Shown: positions 34,274 through 42,453, counted from the stretch's first letter. The stretch: 64,000 bases of DNA from JAQVEM01 sp964610315 (GCA_964610315.1 CAZSVM010000014.1:7625-71624); one strand, 5' to 3'. The notes: a model not told the origin generated them from the letters alone. A program made the numbers and translations.

Positions 34274-34603
34274 CTATAGTCCTCTTTTAATAACTTCAGC
34301 TACTATTGTGCTAATCCCTTTTATAACTACATCCCTACCAAGGGTTTTAGTAAAATCAACAATCGACTTAAGAGCACTTTTTATTTTTGATTCATTGGTT
34401 TTTTGATCAGCCGTAGCTAATAAATTAGCATTTTTCAAAAGTATGTTTTTCTTTGACTCATTTATAACATTGGAATTAATCAAGTTTGTTAAAGTCTGGA
34501 TATCCATTTCTAATGGTAAATGCTGTGCAATTTTCATACTCCCATTATCATACATTTCCACATTACCGTGTATTGTTACATTTCCATTAAATATAATAGG
34601 CAT
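34274..34603 (-). CDS. small protein of unknown function
   Basis: 109 residues that I do not recognise. The first third is beta-like with a short repeat (IIFNGNVTIHGNVEMYDNGS), as in polymer-forming or spike-tip proteins; the rest is helical (LTNLINSNVINESKKNILL, then IVDFTKTLGRDVVIKGI). No cysteines or membrane segment. ATG 34603 has GGAG 6 bases upstream, so it is probably a real gene. It appears to be a single transcription unit with its own terminator. Confidence 0.65.
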   Translation of the reverse strand: MPIIFNGNVTIHGNVEMYDNGSMKIAQHLPLEMDIQTLTNLINSNVINESKKNILLKNANLLATADQKTNESKIKSALKSIVDFTKTLGRDVVIKGISTIVAEVIKRGL

Positions 34604-34686
34604 AATTTCTCCTTTGAATTAATTTTTAAGACTCTTATTATCTAATTAAATTTTTCCTAACTTAGGCCAAATTTTGATTTCCCCAT

Positions 34687-34989
34687 TTATTTCTTTTTCG
34701 CAATTTCGAATAGTTTTATATATTCCCTACTATACGGTTTCCAAATAACTGGCTCACCCTCAACGTCCCACGGAAATCCCTTTTTATAAAATTTACATGG
34801 AAATTCGTCGCAATAAAAACAATATTTTATTTTTCTTTCTTTTGCACATTTTACAATTTTACATTCATTAAGTGCCCAACATCCAGAACATTTCTTTTTC
34901 TTATATTTTCCCCTATATAAAGGGCAAAGAGAACAAGCTATTCCACAATAACTAATTAATAATTTTTTCTTTTCAGATCTATTTTTCAT
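34687..34989 (-). CDS. DUF3795-type cysteine-rich protein
   Basis: About 100 residues. ISYCGIACSLCPLYRG at the N-terminus, CSGCWALNECKIVKCA and YCFYCDEFPC give ten or more cysteines in the DUF3795 pattern, probably binding zinc or an iron-sulphur cluster. The function of the family is unknown. I place the start at ATG 34989; an ATG at 35022 is in frame but also lacks a well-spaced ribosome-binding site (GGAGGG lies 15 bases before 34989). Confidence 0.75.
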   Translation of the reverse strand: MKNRSEKKKLLISYCGIACSLCPLYRGKYKKKKCSGCWALNECKIVKCAKERKIKYCFYCDEFPCKFYKKGFPWDVEGEPVIWKPYSREYIKLFEIAKKK

Positions 34990-35095
34990 ATTGTTAATTC
35001 TCTTCCCTCCAGTGAAATGCATCTTCTACTACTGAGTCTCTACCTTTTATCTTATTCTACTAATTTTTTGCCGTCCAATTAGATTCTATAATGAT

Positions 35096-35965
35096 TTATT
35101 TTAATTTTATAACCCCAGCTCTCTCCCAAGAAATAATCACATCGACCATAAAATTTAAAGTGTCCTGAGCGTCTTTTTTACTCATCTTCTTCTTTGTTAC
35201 AATATCCTTGATTTTTAAAAATCCCATTTTTTGAGATAATGTTAAAAAATGAAGTGAGGTAGAAATTAAACAAAGTTGGTTTAAAGCCCGCCCTACTTCC
35301 ACAGCTAATCGATTCTTTGGATAAATTTTTTCAATATAATCTTTGTGAATTAAATTTATTAATTCTTTCCCGGCTCCAAAAAGTGCTGAAAGTTCACCAC
35401 CACGAAACCCTACATCAGCGGGTTCCTCCCATGTAATAAATGAAAAAACCTCCCAGCACAAAGAAATAGAATTTTTATACTTCTTTTTCCTTACTAACTC
35501 TTCAGCTTTTAAAAATCCTTCGTGAATTTGTCTGTTCTTAATTAAAGAAACGAAAGATAATTCATCATAATTAATCTCAAAATAATCCTTTAAAACCTTT
35601 TCAATAAACCCCTTAGTAAAGAATCCATATCTTTCTATATCTTCGGAAGAAGGAACATTAGCATGATGTTGAATCTTATTTCTTAAATCATGTAAACCTA
35701 AAATCTCATCTTTGAAGGGTAAAATTTTTTTACTTTCCCCTTCAATTTTTGTACACAACTCATAAAATGAGATGTACCTTTTTTCTTTTGATAAGAAAAT
35801 ATTAATTTCTAATTGTAATGCCACAGACCTTAAAAGCCATTCGATAGCATTGTCGAAATTATGAATAGCAATCATTCTATCTACTGAAAAGCCACTCAGT
35901 GTATGCTGCTTCCCGTGCTCAAAGAGGAATTTTATTAAAATTAATCTATTTTCTTTAATTTTCAT
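35096..35965 (-). CDS. HEPN-motif protein
   Basis: 289 residues, mostly helical. HDLRNKIQHHANVP (about residues 92-105) has the R-N-x3-H motif of HEPN ribonucleases and toxins. A second helical region follows, including EEPADVGFRGGELSALFG. No membrane segment. It lies 27 bases after the GIY-YIG gene and probably shares its transcript, which begins in an hsdS remnant. HEPN proteins near restriction genes are often RNA-targeting abortive-infection effectors; that is an inference here. Confidence 0.65.
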   Translation of the reverse strand: MKIKENRLILIKFLFEHGKQHTLSGFSVDRMIAIHNFDNAIEWLLRSVALQLEINIFLSKEKRYISFYELCTKIEGESKKILPFKDEILGLHDLRNKIQHHANVPSSEDIERYGFFTKGFIEKVLKDYFEINYDELSFVSLIKNRQIHEGFLKAEELVRKKKYKNSISLCWEVFSFITWEEPADVGFRGGELSALFGAGKELINLIHKDYIEKIYPKNRLAVEVGRALNQLCLISTSLHFLTLSQKMGFLKIKDIVTKKKMSKKDAQDTLNFMVDVIISWERAGVIKLK

Positions 35966-35992
35966 TTTTTTATTTTTAGTTTGACAAATTAT

Positions 35993-36565
35993 TTATTTCT
36001 CTAAACTTCGGGCTAAATTTTGTATTTTATCTCTGGGAACTTCACGGTTCCAATCTGGACAAAGAAGGATTTGCAATTCCTTCTCTATATCAGGTTCAGG
36101 ATAAAAATAGATTAATACTATACTTCCTTTTTCAAGCGTTTTAAATAACAATCGGTTTACATAAAAAGTCGTCATTCTTTTAAAACTCGGTGCAAGGTAT
36201 TGCCGCAAACGATCTGCAATTGTGCCGCTTGCCCGACCTATATATTTGTATTCTATGTTATTACCTTTCATTGATACGAAAGCATAAATTCCAGGCAATC
36301 GCCAGACATTTCTGAGATTCCTTGTATCATAATATTTTCGATTTAATTTCGTACGTAAATGGTTAGGAAGTCTCGTAATTAATTCGGGTTCACCACTATT
36401 TGTTAGCTCTGTTTGAATACTTAACAAGTAGCTTATCTCATCTTGATTTTCTTCCCTACAAATAATTGGCTTCCCTCTTTCATCTTTTTCAACCTCAAAC
36501 TTTCCTAGATACTGCAAATCTAAAGTTTTACTTTGGAATTTTACTTTTAAATCGGGATATTTCAT
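35993..36565 (-). CDS. GIY-YIG nuclease-domain protein
   Basis: 190 residues. The catalytic module is in the C-terminal half: GIYAFV (92-97), KYIGRASG (107-114) with the second tyrosine, and Arg119 in ADRLRQY. The N-terminal ~85 residues have no recognised domain and may supply target recognition. The start ATG 36565 overlaps the stop of the hsdS remnant (ATGA), which means the gene was translationally coupled to a restriction specificity subunit. Confidence 0.75.
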   Translation of the reverse strand: MKYPDLKVKFQSKTLDLQYLGKFEVEKDERGKPIICREENQDEISYLLSIQTELTNSGEPELITRLPNHLRTKLNRKYYDTRNLRNVWRLPGIYAFVSMKGNNIEYKYIGRASGTIADRLRQYLAPSFKRMTTFYVNRLLFKTLEKGSIVLIYFYPEPDIEKELQILLCPDWNREVPRDKIQNLARSLEK

Positions 36566-36756
36566 TTCACTAATTCCTCTTGAAACACTTTATTTAAAAT
36601 TGACTGTTTGGGTTCGTTTAGCTCTCCTGATTGTTTTTGGAGTTGCTCTAATTCTCCCACTTTTCCTTTCAAATTGCCAAGACAAGCCACAATCCTTTTG
36701 TCCAGAAATAGGTGTAAGAGTATTTTTTTACTGACCAAACATTTATTATAAGTATT
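36562..36756 (-). pseudogene. 3' remnant of a type I restriction specificity subunit (hsdS)
   Basis: The open frame encodes a typical HsdS C-terminal conserved helix: FLDKRIVACLGNLKGKVGEL, then ELNEPKQSILNKVFQEELVK. The frame is closed by TAA at 36757 and no hsdS, hsdM or hsdR lies upstream. Its stop overlaps the GIY-YIG start. Assignment rests on the pattern L-D-x-R-I and the S-I-L-x-K-x-F-x-x-E-L ending. Confidence 0.55.
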
Positions 36757-37001
36757 TTAGCTATTTCTTTAATTATAAGAAGCTTGTCTAGCTAATTCTT
36801 TTACTACCTTATACTACACATAAAGGGAAAGGTCCAACATCTGTTCAAAAACATCCTCTTTTGTGAGCACTGCAGGATAATAAGATTATAAAGTATCTGA
36901 GTTACTGCTAACTCGGACTTATTTTTGGCTTTGTTAAGCAATATTTCCCTTCTTTTGGAATATTTCTGCAATTTTTAAGCTAGAAATAGGATAATCACTT
37001 A
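36757..37001. other. noncoding gap between the hsdS remnant and the recombinase locus
   Basis: 245 AT-rich bases. I see no coding sequence, terminator or repeat in it. It marks the left boundary of the recombinase-cassette array as far as I can tell. Confidence 0.45.
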
Positions 37002-37229
37002 ATGAAATATTCCTATATAAACCGGAATAATTATTTTTTTATGGCAAAGCAGAAAAACGATAATATTAAGGTTCAATTACTATACAAGTCCTGCCCTGAA
37101 ACTAATTTTAGATTAAGCAAAGCTCTTTCAATGCTTGTAAACGAACAGGATATTTTTAATTATTTCCAAAAGTCTTCAATAAAAGATAAAACAACTGAAT
37201 ATAAAATAGTAACCAACCAAAACAATTAG
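37002..37229 (+). CDS. small protein upstream of the recombinase
   Basis: 75 residues, possibly 62 if ATG 37041 (MAKQKNDNIKVQLLY) is used. RLSKALSMLVNEQDIFNYF is a helical segment like those of short proteins often found before serine recombinases. No ribosome-binding site stands out. It is followed by the recombinase promoter, so it is not necessarily in the same transcript. I give no function. Confidence 0.4.
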   Translation: MKYSYINRNNYFFMAKQKNDNIKVQLLYKSCPETNFRLSKALSMLVNEQDIFNYFQKSSIKDKTTEYKIVTNQNN

Positions 37230-37232
37230 AAC

Positions 37233-37321
37233 TTGACACATCTTTATATTGTGCAACTATAAAATTAGATAGCAGTAGGCTCACTTATCTGCCCGCTATG
37301 AGCCTACTGCTTAAGGCGGGC
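37233..37321 (+). promoter_or_regulatory. recombinase promoter and structured 5' leader
   Basis: TTGACA (37233-37238) and TATAAA (37258-37263, 19-base spacer) would start RNA near 37270. The transcript then begins at once with a perfect 12-base hairpin: GCAGTAGGCTCA (37272-37283) with its complement at 37299-37310. The loop holds GCCCGC (37291-37296), which pairs with GCGGGC at 37316-37321, followed by TTTAATT. The two pairings cross, so the leader forms either a pseudoknot or two alternative structures, one terminator-like, 15 bases before the ATG. Confidence 0.65.
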
Positions 37322-37336
37322 TTTAATTAGAAAATC

Positions 37337-38977
37337 ATGAAAAAAGCAGCCATTTATTGCCGTGTTTCAACAGCGCTCCAAGAACAAGAAAAAACAATTG
37401 ATTCTCAGCTAGCAGAATTAAGAGAAACTTGTAAGGATTTACAGATTTTTAAAGAGTATATAGATAACGGATGGAGCGGAGAAACGCTTGATCGTCCGGC
37501 ACTAGACCAGTTAAGAAACGATGCCAAAGAAGGTTTATTTGATGTCGTCTATATTCATTCGGTTGACAGATTGTCAAGAAACCTTTATCAGCAAGGTATT
37601 TTGGTTGAAGAATTGAAGAAAAGAGGAGTGGAAATCCTTATTAGTGGCAAACCAATAGCAGATACTCCCGAGGGAAGATTCATGTTCAATGTTCTCGGTG
37701 CTGCAGCAGAATTTGAAAAAGAAAAGATTCTGGAAAGGACAAAAAGGGGAAGGCTTTTTAAGGCTAAGCAGAAAGGGATTGTAGGTACACTGCCTCCATT
37801 CGGTTATAACTATATTAAGAAAGATGCATTAAGAGAAGGCTATTATAAAGTAAGTAAAAAAGAGGCAGAAATTGTAAGTCTAATATTTGATCTCTATATT
37901 GAACATTGTAGTTTAAAAAAAGTTATAAAAGAACTAGCTTTAATGAAAATCAGAACAAGAAAGAGAAGAGAGATTTGGGGAACTAGTGTAGTAGCAAAAA
38001 TTTTAAGAAGAGAAGACTACATAGGAATAGGTTATTATAGAAAAACTTATAGCGTTGAAATAAACAATGGAAAAAGATATAGAAAAGTAGTTAAAGAAGG
38101 ACGAAGATTAAGAGACAGGAAAGAATGGATTCCTATCAAGTTTCCACCAATTATAGATCAAGAAAAGTTTAGATTTGTCCAGGAGATACTGTCAAAAAAA
38201 TATAAGCCTTTTGGAAACAGCAAGCACTTTTATTTATTAAGTGGATTAGTAAAATGCGCTAATTGCAACTCACCTTTAGCAGGAGATACAACCATGGGCC
38301 ATTCTTATTACAGATGTAATAACAGGCATAGAAATTTTCCTTTTCCTAGAGATTGTAACGCAAAAATGGTAAAGAAAGATAAATTAGAGAACGCAATTTG
38401 GAGCACATTTGTGAAAGCCATAAGCAATCCTCAGATAATTATTAGACATGTTTTGGATTCGTATTACAAAACAAATAAAAATAGACCGGAATTAAGCAAA
38501 GAAAAAAAGATTCTATTAAGAAAAAAAGAAAATTTGGATGGAAAAACAGACAGACTGCTAGAAATTTATACTGATGGCATTATTAGTAAGAAACAATTTT
38601 CTGAAAAAAGCATTAAATTTGAACAGATAAAGATAGAGATAGATAAAAGATTAAAAGAGATTGATGAACAATTAAATAAATCCACCAGCAGACCACTAAT
38701 CACCAAGGATATTAAATATTTTTGTAATTTAGCGAAGACAAGATTAAATACCCTTAAACTTAAAGAGAGACAAATATTCTTAAGGTATTTAATAAAAAAG
38801 ATATTATTTGATTCAAATAAAAAATCTGCCAAAGTAATTGGGCAGATCCCCGTTGAGATTTCGGATATACAACAAATATTTCCTCCCTATAATGTTGGGA
38901 CACTTTCCTTACTTTCTCAAAATTATGGAATGTGTCCCAGAAAATATATTAGATTTCAACTAGAGGTGACAGTTTAG
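37337..38977 (+). CDS. large serine recombinase
   Basis: 546 residues. The resolvase domain opens with AAIYCRVST (nucleophile Ser11) and contains VYIHSVDRLSRN and the AAEFEKEKILERTKRG segment. A recombinase domain (LPPFGYNY to about residue 265), a zinc ribbon (KCANCNSPLAGD, YYRCNNRH, then RDCNAKM; about 308-350) and a coiled-coil (about 390-450) follow. The C-terminal tail NYGMCPRKYIRFQLEVTV is encoded by DNA repeated four more times to the right. No Shine-Dalgarno lies before ATG 37337; translation may depend on the structured leader. Predicted to catalyse integration and excision at the repeats. Confidence 0.93.
   Translation: MKKAAIYCRVSTALQEQEKTIDSQLAELRETCKDLQIFKEYIDNGWSGETLDRPALDQLRNDAKEGLFDVVYIHSVDRLSRNLYQQGILVEELKKRGVEILISGKPIADTPEGRFMFNVLGAAAEFEKEKILERTKRGRLFKAKQKGIVGTLPPFGYNYIKKDALREGYYKVSKKEAEIVSLIFDLYIEHCSLKKVIKELALMKIRTRKRREIWGTSVVAKILRREDYIGIGYYRKTYSVEINNGKRYRKVVKEGRRLRDRKEWIPIKFPPIIDQEKFRFVQEILSKKYKPFGNSKHFYLLSGLVKCANCNSPLAGDTTMGHSYYRCNNRHRNFPFPRDCNAKMVKKDKLENAIWSTFVKAISNPQIIIRHVLDSYYKTNKNRPELSKEKKILLRKKENLDGKTDRLLEIYTDGIISKKQFSEKSIKFEQIKIEIDKRLKEIDEQLNKSTSRPLITKDIKYFCNLAKTRLNTLKLKERQIFLRYLIKKILFDSNKKSAKVIGQIPVEISDIQQIFPPYNVGTLSLLSQNYGMCPRKYIRFQLEVTV
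38925..38977 (+). repeat. tail repeat copy A (3' end of the recombinase gene)
   Basis: 53-base core from ATGGAATGTGTCCC to the TAG stop of the recombinase, encoding the last residues GMCPRKYIRFQLEVTV. An 11-of-12 inverted repeat, GGGACACTTTCC (38897-38908) against GGAATGTGTCCC (38927-38938), overlaps its left edge. It is followed by a terminator and GGTTTGGCTC, which also recur at other copies. Confidence 0.9.
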
Positions 38978-38985
38978 TAAAAAAA

Positions 38986-39002
38986 TCCCCCCGTGAAGGG
39001 GA
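38986..39002 (+). terminator. terminator hairpin after tail copy A
   Basis: TCCCC, loop CCGTGAA, GGGGA, preceded by an A run and followed by CTTCTGG. The same hairpin type recurs after copies D and E, and a variant after B. Confidence 0.7.
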
Positions 39003-39111
39003 CTTCTGGTTTGGCTCGCTCTGGTGGACAATTTTAGAACCTTAAAGTGGGAGGAAGTGTTTAAATATCCAACAGTATCTCTTCAACAAGCCAAACAATT
39101 ACTTGCTATAA

Positions 39112-39645
39112 CTAACTTAAAAATCCTCTTACTTGTCCATCGGACACTATATTTTTTAGTTCAGTTAGATATTGTTGACACAAAGTAGGGATATCTTCGG
39201 TCCCGGACCAATCATCAAATTTATATTTATGAGTTACTTCGGGCGGTATTTCTTCTTTAATTTTTGGTGGTTCGGGCCCTGATTGACATTCCTCAATTAT
39301 ATTACCATTTTTATCTCTCTTTATAATTTTTATAGATTCAGATACTCTCAATGTTTCTCTTATTAGGATATTTACATCTTTTCTTACTTTAACAGGCTCT
39401 GTATGTATATTTAGGTCTCTTTTATCTTTAAAAAATGATACTACAGTGCTATCTCTAATTACTGAATCATACCATTGCCTACCATTTGATTTATTTTTGG
39501 CTTCTTTTAGCGCGAACTGTAAAACGGAACGTGCAGCAGCTAGAAAAGCGCTCAAATTATATTTAAAAACATTTGAATTCTCTTCGGTTTTCAGCATTTG
39601 ATTATAAAAGTATTCAGCCTCTTTAATTTTTTCTATCTCATGCAT
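39112..39645 (-). CDS. probable HEPN-like helical protein, cassette 1
   Basis: 177 residues, helical N-terminal domain with FLAAARSVLQFALKEAKNK and the motif DKRDLNIHTEPV, an R-x4-H of the HEPN type (about residues 74-80). A beta-rich C-terminal part follows. No close function recognised. It is the last gene of a minus-strand series 39112-42234 between tail copies A and B and may be a toxin or effector. Confidence 0.55.
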   Translation of the reverse strand: MHEIEKIKEAEYFYNQMLKTEENSNVFKYNLSAFLAAARSVLQFALKEAKNKSNGRQWYDSVIRDSTVVSFFKDKRDLNIHTEPVKVRKDVNILIRETLRVSESIKIIKRDKNGNIIEECQSGPEPPKIKEEIPPEVTHKYKFDDWSGTEDIPTLCQQYLTELKNIVSDGQVRGFLS

Positions 39646-39744
39646 TTTTTAATTTTTTGCCTCCTTAGCAAAGCTTATTATAATTCTGGAGAATAGAGAT
39701 TATATAGCAATTATGAAGGAGAGATTATTGGGAATTAAAGAAGC

Positions 39745-40395
39745 CTATAAAGCCCTAAGATTGACTTCTATAACTGTATCTTTTATCCTATTAACAATTT
39801 CTATGATTAGTTCTCTCCAATCTTCAATCTGATGAAAATTAACTGGTAGTTTATCACCGATTTGAGCTATTGAATTTTCGCCCCTTGCATCCTTAAAAGC
39901 TTCCAACCAAAGTATATCAACCTTTGAATTGTTGTGAATAAAGCAATTTCTAGTTTCCTTCGCCAACTTCAATTCTTTAATTTTATCTTCGGTCATTTTA
40001 GTTTGAAAATTTTGGTAGGGGCTCTCCCCTAAAAGAAATTTTTTTAGATTTTCAAATTTATCTGCTCTTATTTCTTGTCCGCTACATACAATAGGGCATA
40101 ATTCAGCTACCAATTCTTCAAGCAACGAAAAAAGTGTTTGTAAATAGCCTAATGTAAATTCATTATCTTTTGATTTAAGAATCTCGCAAAGTTTTTGAGG
40201 TGTGTATTCTTGAAACCCCCTCTTTGAAGCAGGTAAACCGAGTTTTAATGGTTTGTTCCATAAATTAGTGTTTTTGAATTTTGGTTCAAGCCAATAGAAA
40301 ACACACCCCCACGATGCCATATAGAGTGCTTTCCATTCATCTTCACTTTCTAGTATTCTCTGTATTATATTATTAACTTTTTCTGGAATTTCCAT
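39745..40395 (-). CDS. HEPN-motif protein, cassette 1
   Basis: 216 residues, helical. AKETRNCFIHNNSKVD (about residues 145-160) has the R-N-x3-H HEPN motif preceded by a polar residue, and an N-terminal helix pair containing MASWGCVFYWLEP. It sits 24 bases from the next gene upstream, suggesting joint expression. HEPN pairs in one cassette recall RNA-cleaving defence modules; substrate unknown. Confidence 0.6.
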   Translation of the reverse strand: MEIPEKVNNIIQRILESEDEWKALYMASWGCVFYWLEPKFKNTNLWNKPLKLGLPASKRGFQEYTPQKLCEILKSKDNEFTLGYLQTLFSLLEELVAELCPIVCSGQEIRADKFENLKKFLLGESPYQNFQTKMTEDKIKELKLAKETRNCFIHNNSKVDILWLEAFKDARGENSIAQIGDKLPVNFHQIEDWRELIIEIVNRIKDTVIEVNLRAL

Positions 40396-40419
40396 AATTG
40401 TCCAGCGATGGGCTTTTTC

Positions 40420-41028
40420 CTAATTTTTTTGTTTCATAATTATATCGCCTAATTTCCATAATATAAAATCAAGCATTTTTACATCAACAATATCCACTTT
40501 CAACCTTTCTTTAAAATCTTTAATAATCTTTTTTACCTCTTGGTCTTTAAGAATCTTACTAAACCTCTCTTTAAGTAAATTATATTGTACTAATCTATCA
40601 TCTATTTTTTCTTTGATACCTTTAATATTATAATTTAATTTAATATTAAAAATTTTAGCTATTCTACTGTCATAAATAGGTTTATTATTATCCACTGTAT
40701 GAATTAACTTAGAGGCGAAACTTAATAATATTGCCGGTTTCCCATTCAGTCTTGGAATTTCAGATAATTCAACGAGAATATTTTTCAGATTTGTTTCTCT
40801 TTTTTGCAACAATTCAAAATATCTATCAATTAGTCTTTGTCCAAGACCCCCTGCGTTTAAGACGTAAAATCTTCTATAAGTTCTTTTAAACTCTTCATTA
40901 TTTACTACGTTATTAACAGTTTTAAACTCGGTTGAAAGATAACTATAATCTTCAAAGGACTTTTTATCTTCAGATAACTTATTAAAAATCTCTTCTCTAT
41001 ATTCTTTAATTAAATTTATTACTTCCAT
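40420..41028 (-). CDS. unknown protein with a glycosylase-like motif, cassette 1
   Basis: 202 residues, helical and charged. The segment ILLSFASKLIHTVDNNKPIY, followed by DSRIAKIF, resembles the conserved core of a poorly studied family related in look to helix-hairpin-helix base-excision glycosylases (S-F-A-S-K-x-L then P-x-Y-D-S-R). I cannot show the HhH itself. It is upstream of the HEPN-motif genes and presumably part of the same unit. Confidence 0.55.
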   Translation of the reverse strand: MEVINLIKEYREEIFNKLSEDKKSFEDYSYLSTEFKTVNNVVNNEEFKRTYRRFYVLNAGGLGQRLIDRYFELLQKRETNLKNILVELSEIPRLNGKPAILLSFASKLIHTVDNNKPIYDSRIAKIFNIKLNYNIKGIKEKIDDRLVQYNLLKERFSKILKDQEVKKIIKDFKERLKVDIVDVKMLDFILWKLGDIIMKQKN

Positions 41029-41117
41029 CTAAATATTCTGTCTAAAATTAATTATTTTAATATAGACTAAAATAGAATTGTAATTATTGCTTATTTAAAA
41101 CTTAAGGGGAAACTAGA

Positions 41118-41456
41118 TCAGATTCTTTTTATTTTTATGTAATTTTTGATTCTGTTACGATCTTCACTCTCTTTTTCGCCCTTAAAATATAATTGTATAA
41201 ACTCAATCATATGCTTACTTTCACAATAAGCATAAATAATTCGCATTGAAGAGCCTTTTAAATAACGACAAAAAAGACGGCCTTTTATAATTTTGACCGT
41301 TTCTTTTGCTATTAGGACTACAAAATGTTTGCTAATGCCAAGTGGAAATTTTGAAACAACTTTTTTAAATTCAAGTAAATCATCAGCTAATGACTTATAC
41401 TTCTTTGACAATCGTTTGAAATCTTTGGAGAAGTCGTCGGTCTCATTAAAGTTCAT
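41118..41456 (-). CDS. RelE/HigB-like toxin
   Basis: 112 residues. FSKDFKRLSKKYKSLADDL opens the RelE-type helical hairpin, and a beta sheet follows (VKIIKGRLFCRYLKG, SMRIIYAYCESKHMIEFIQL). Ribosome-dependent mRNA cleavage is the usual activity. It overlaps the upstream antitoxin-like gene by 11 bases, the standard toxin-antitoxin layout, and its promoter is the divergent one at 42243-42270. Confidence 0.75.
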   Translation of the reverse strand: MNFNETDDFSKDFKRLSKKYKSLADDLLEFKKVVSKFPLGISKHFVVLIAKETVKIIKGRLFCRYLKGSSMRIIYAYCESKHMIEFIQLYFKGEKESEDRNRIKNYIKIKRI

Positions 41457-42234
41457 CTTCGTAATCTCTTACAGAATGATCCGTGTCGCGGTAAAATACG
41501 CTTTCATAGCTGATAATCTCACCATATTTATGAACTCGCCACGGTACATCGCTGTGAGAATATTCTGTTAATTCATTGGCATTTTTATCTGAAAGACGAG
41601 CAAGTACATCATCTACGTGCTTCACTTCTCGTGCAGACAATCTTCTTAAATCAGATTCTCGGCGTGGTAGATATTTTTTTTGATCATACTGAAAATATTT
41701 GCTTTTAACTCTCTCTATTTCACCTTTATCTTCCATCTCCTCAACAATTTTTTTAAATTCCACCGGTGTTGGCCCGTAATGATTTTTAACATACCGCGCG
41801 CCAGTTAGTTGTTCTTCAAACTTCTCATAAAAGTCGAAATCTATAAAATAAAGTAGTTTATATAAAGCAGTTTCCCCAATATTTGGTTTTGCCCCCACTT
41901 TTTCTAAAATATACAACAAAACTTCCTTGAATTTTATAATATCAGCACGTGGAATAATAACACGGATTCCTGTCTTTTTTGATCTTTTTTGTATCTTTTC
42001 TTTTTCTAAAATAATCTTTGCCTCTGAAGCTTTTTCCGGCAATAAAAGATTCTCCAGCCGCATACTAAAAATACTCGCAAGTTTTTTTGCCTCAGATATA
42101 GTTAATTCTCGTTCTCCTTTTTCTATCTGCATGTAGGTAGGTCTGGACATTCCTAATTCTTTAGCGATGTATTCCTGTGAAAAGCTGTTTTCCTTCCTCA
42201 ACAGTTTAATTTTTTTATATAAATCTTTAACCAT
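41446..42234 (-). CDS. Panacea-type antitoxin: XRE HTH fused to a DUF4065 domain
   Basis: 262 residues. The N-terminal HTH is FSQEYIAKELGMSRPTYMQI, then EKGERELT. The C-terminal Panacea (PanA, DUF4065) domain shows ALYKLLYFIDFDFYEKF and YGPTPVEFKKIVEEM. Panacea domains neutralise diverse toxins by direct contact; the paired toxin here is RelE-like. The HTH part would repress its own promoter, whose -35 box lies in an inverted repeat. The -10 box is 8 bases before the ATG, so the mRNA is probably leaderless. Confidence 0.85.
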   Translation of the reverse strand: MVKDLYKKIKLLRKENSFSQEYIAKELGMSRPTYMQIEKGERELTISEAKKLASIFSMRLENLLLPEKASEAKIILEKEKIQKRSKKTGIRVIIPRADIIKFKEVLLYILEKVGAKPNIGETALYKLLYFIDFDFYEKFEEQLTGARYVKNHYGPTPVEFKKIVEEMEDKGEIERVKSKYFQYDQKKYLPRRESDLRRLSAREVKHVDDVLARLSDKNANELTEYSHSDVPWRVHKYGEIISYESVFYRDTDHSVRDYEDEL

Positions 42235-42242
42235 TTGTTTTA

Positions 42243-42316
42243 ATTATAGTATGTAAAAAAATCTTGTCAAGTGGATAAGTAGAAATACTTGACATAATAA
42301 TGCATTTTGTTACAAT
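42243..42316. promoter_or_regulatory. divergent promoters sharing a palindromic operator
   Basis: Minus strand: TTGACA (42270-42265), 16 bases, TATAAT (42248-42243) for the toxin-antitoxin pair. Plus strand: TTGACA (42289-42294), 16 bases, TACAAT (42311-42316) toward the DUF2188 gene. The two -35 boxes lie inside a perfect inverted repeat (TGTCAAGT 42265-42272 and ACTTGACA 42287-42294), a likely operator for the antitoxin's HTH. Confidence 0.75.
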
Positions 42317-42337
42317 GTCTATGGAGCTCAAATACAA

Positions 42338-42362
42338 AACGGGGCCTCGTCGAACCCCATTT
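42338..42362 (+). promoter_or_regulatory. GC hairpin in the leader of the DUF2188 gene
   Basis: AAACGGGG, loop of about 10 bases (CCTCGTCGAA), CCCCATTT lies about 20 bases after the plus-strand promoter. It could attenuate transcription. The rest of the leader to 42453 shows nothing clear. Confidence 0.45.
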
Positions 42363-42453
42363 GTAAATGTGCCAAGTTAATATTCTAAACATATTAACCT
42401 TTAATTACAAAACAACACATTCTAAGTTTATAGGTTAAAAACAATAAAACACT

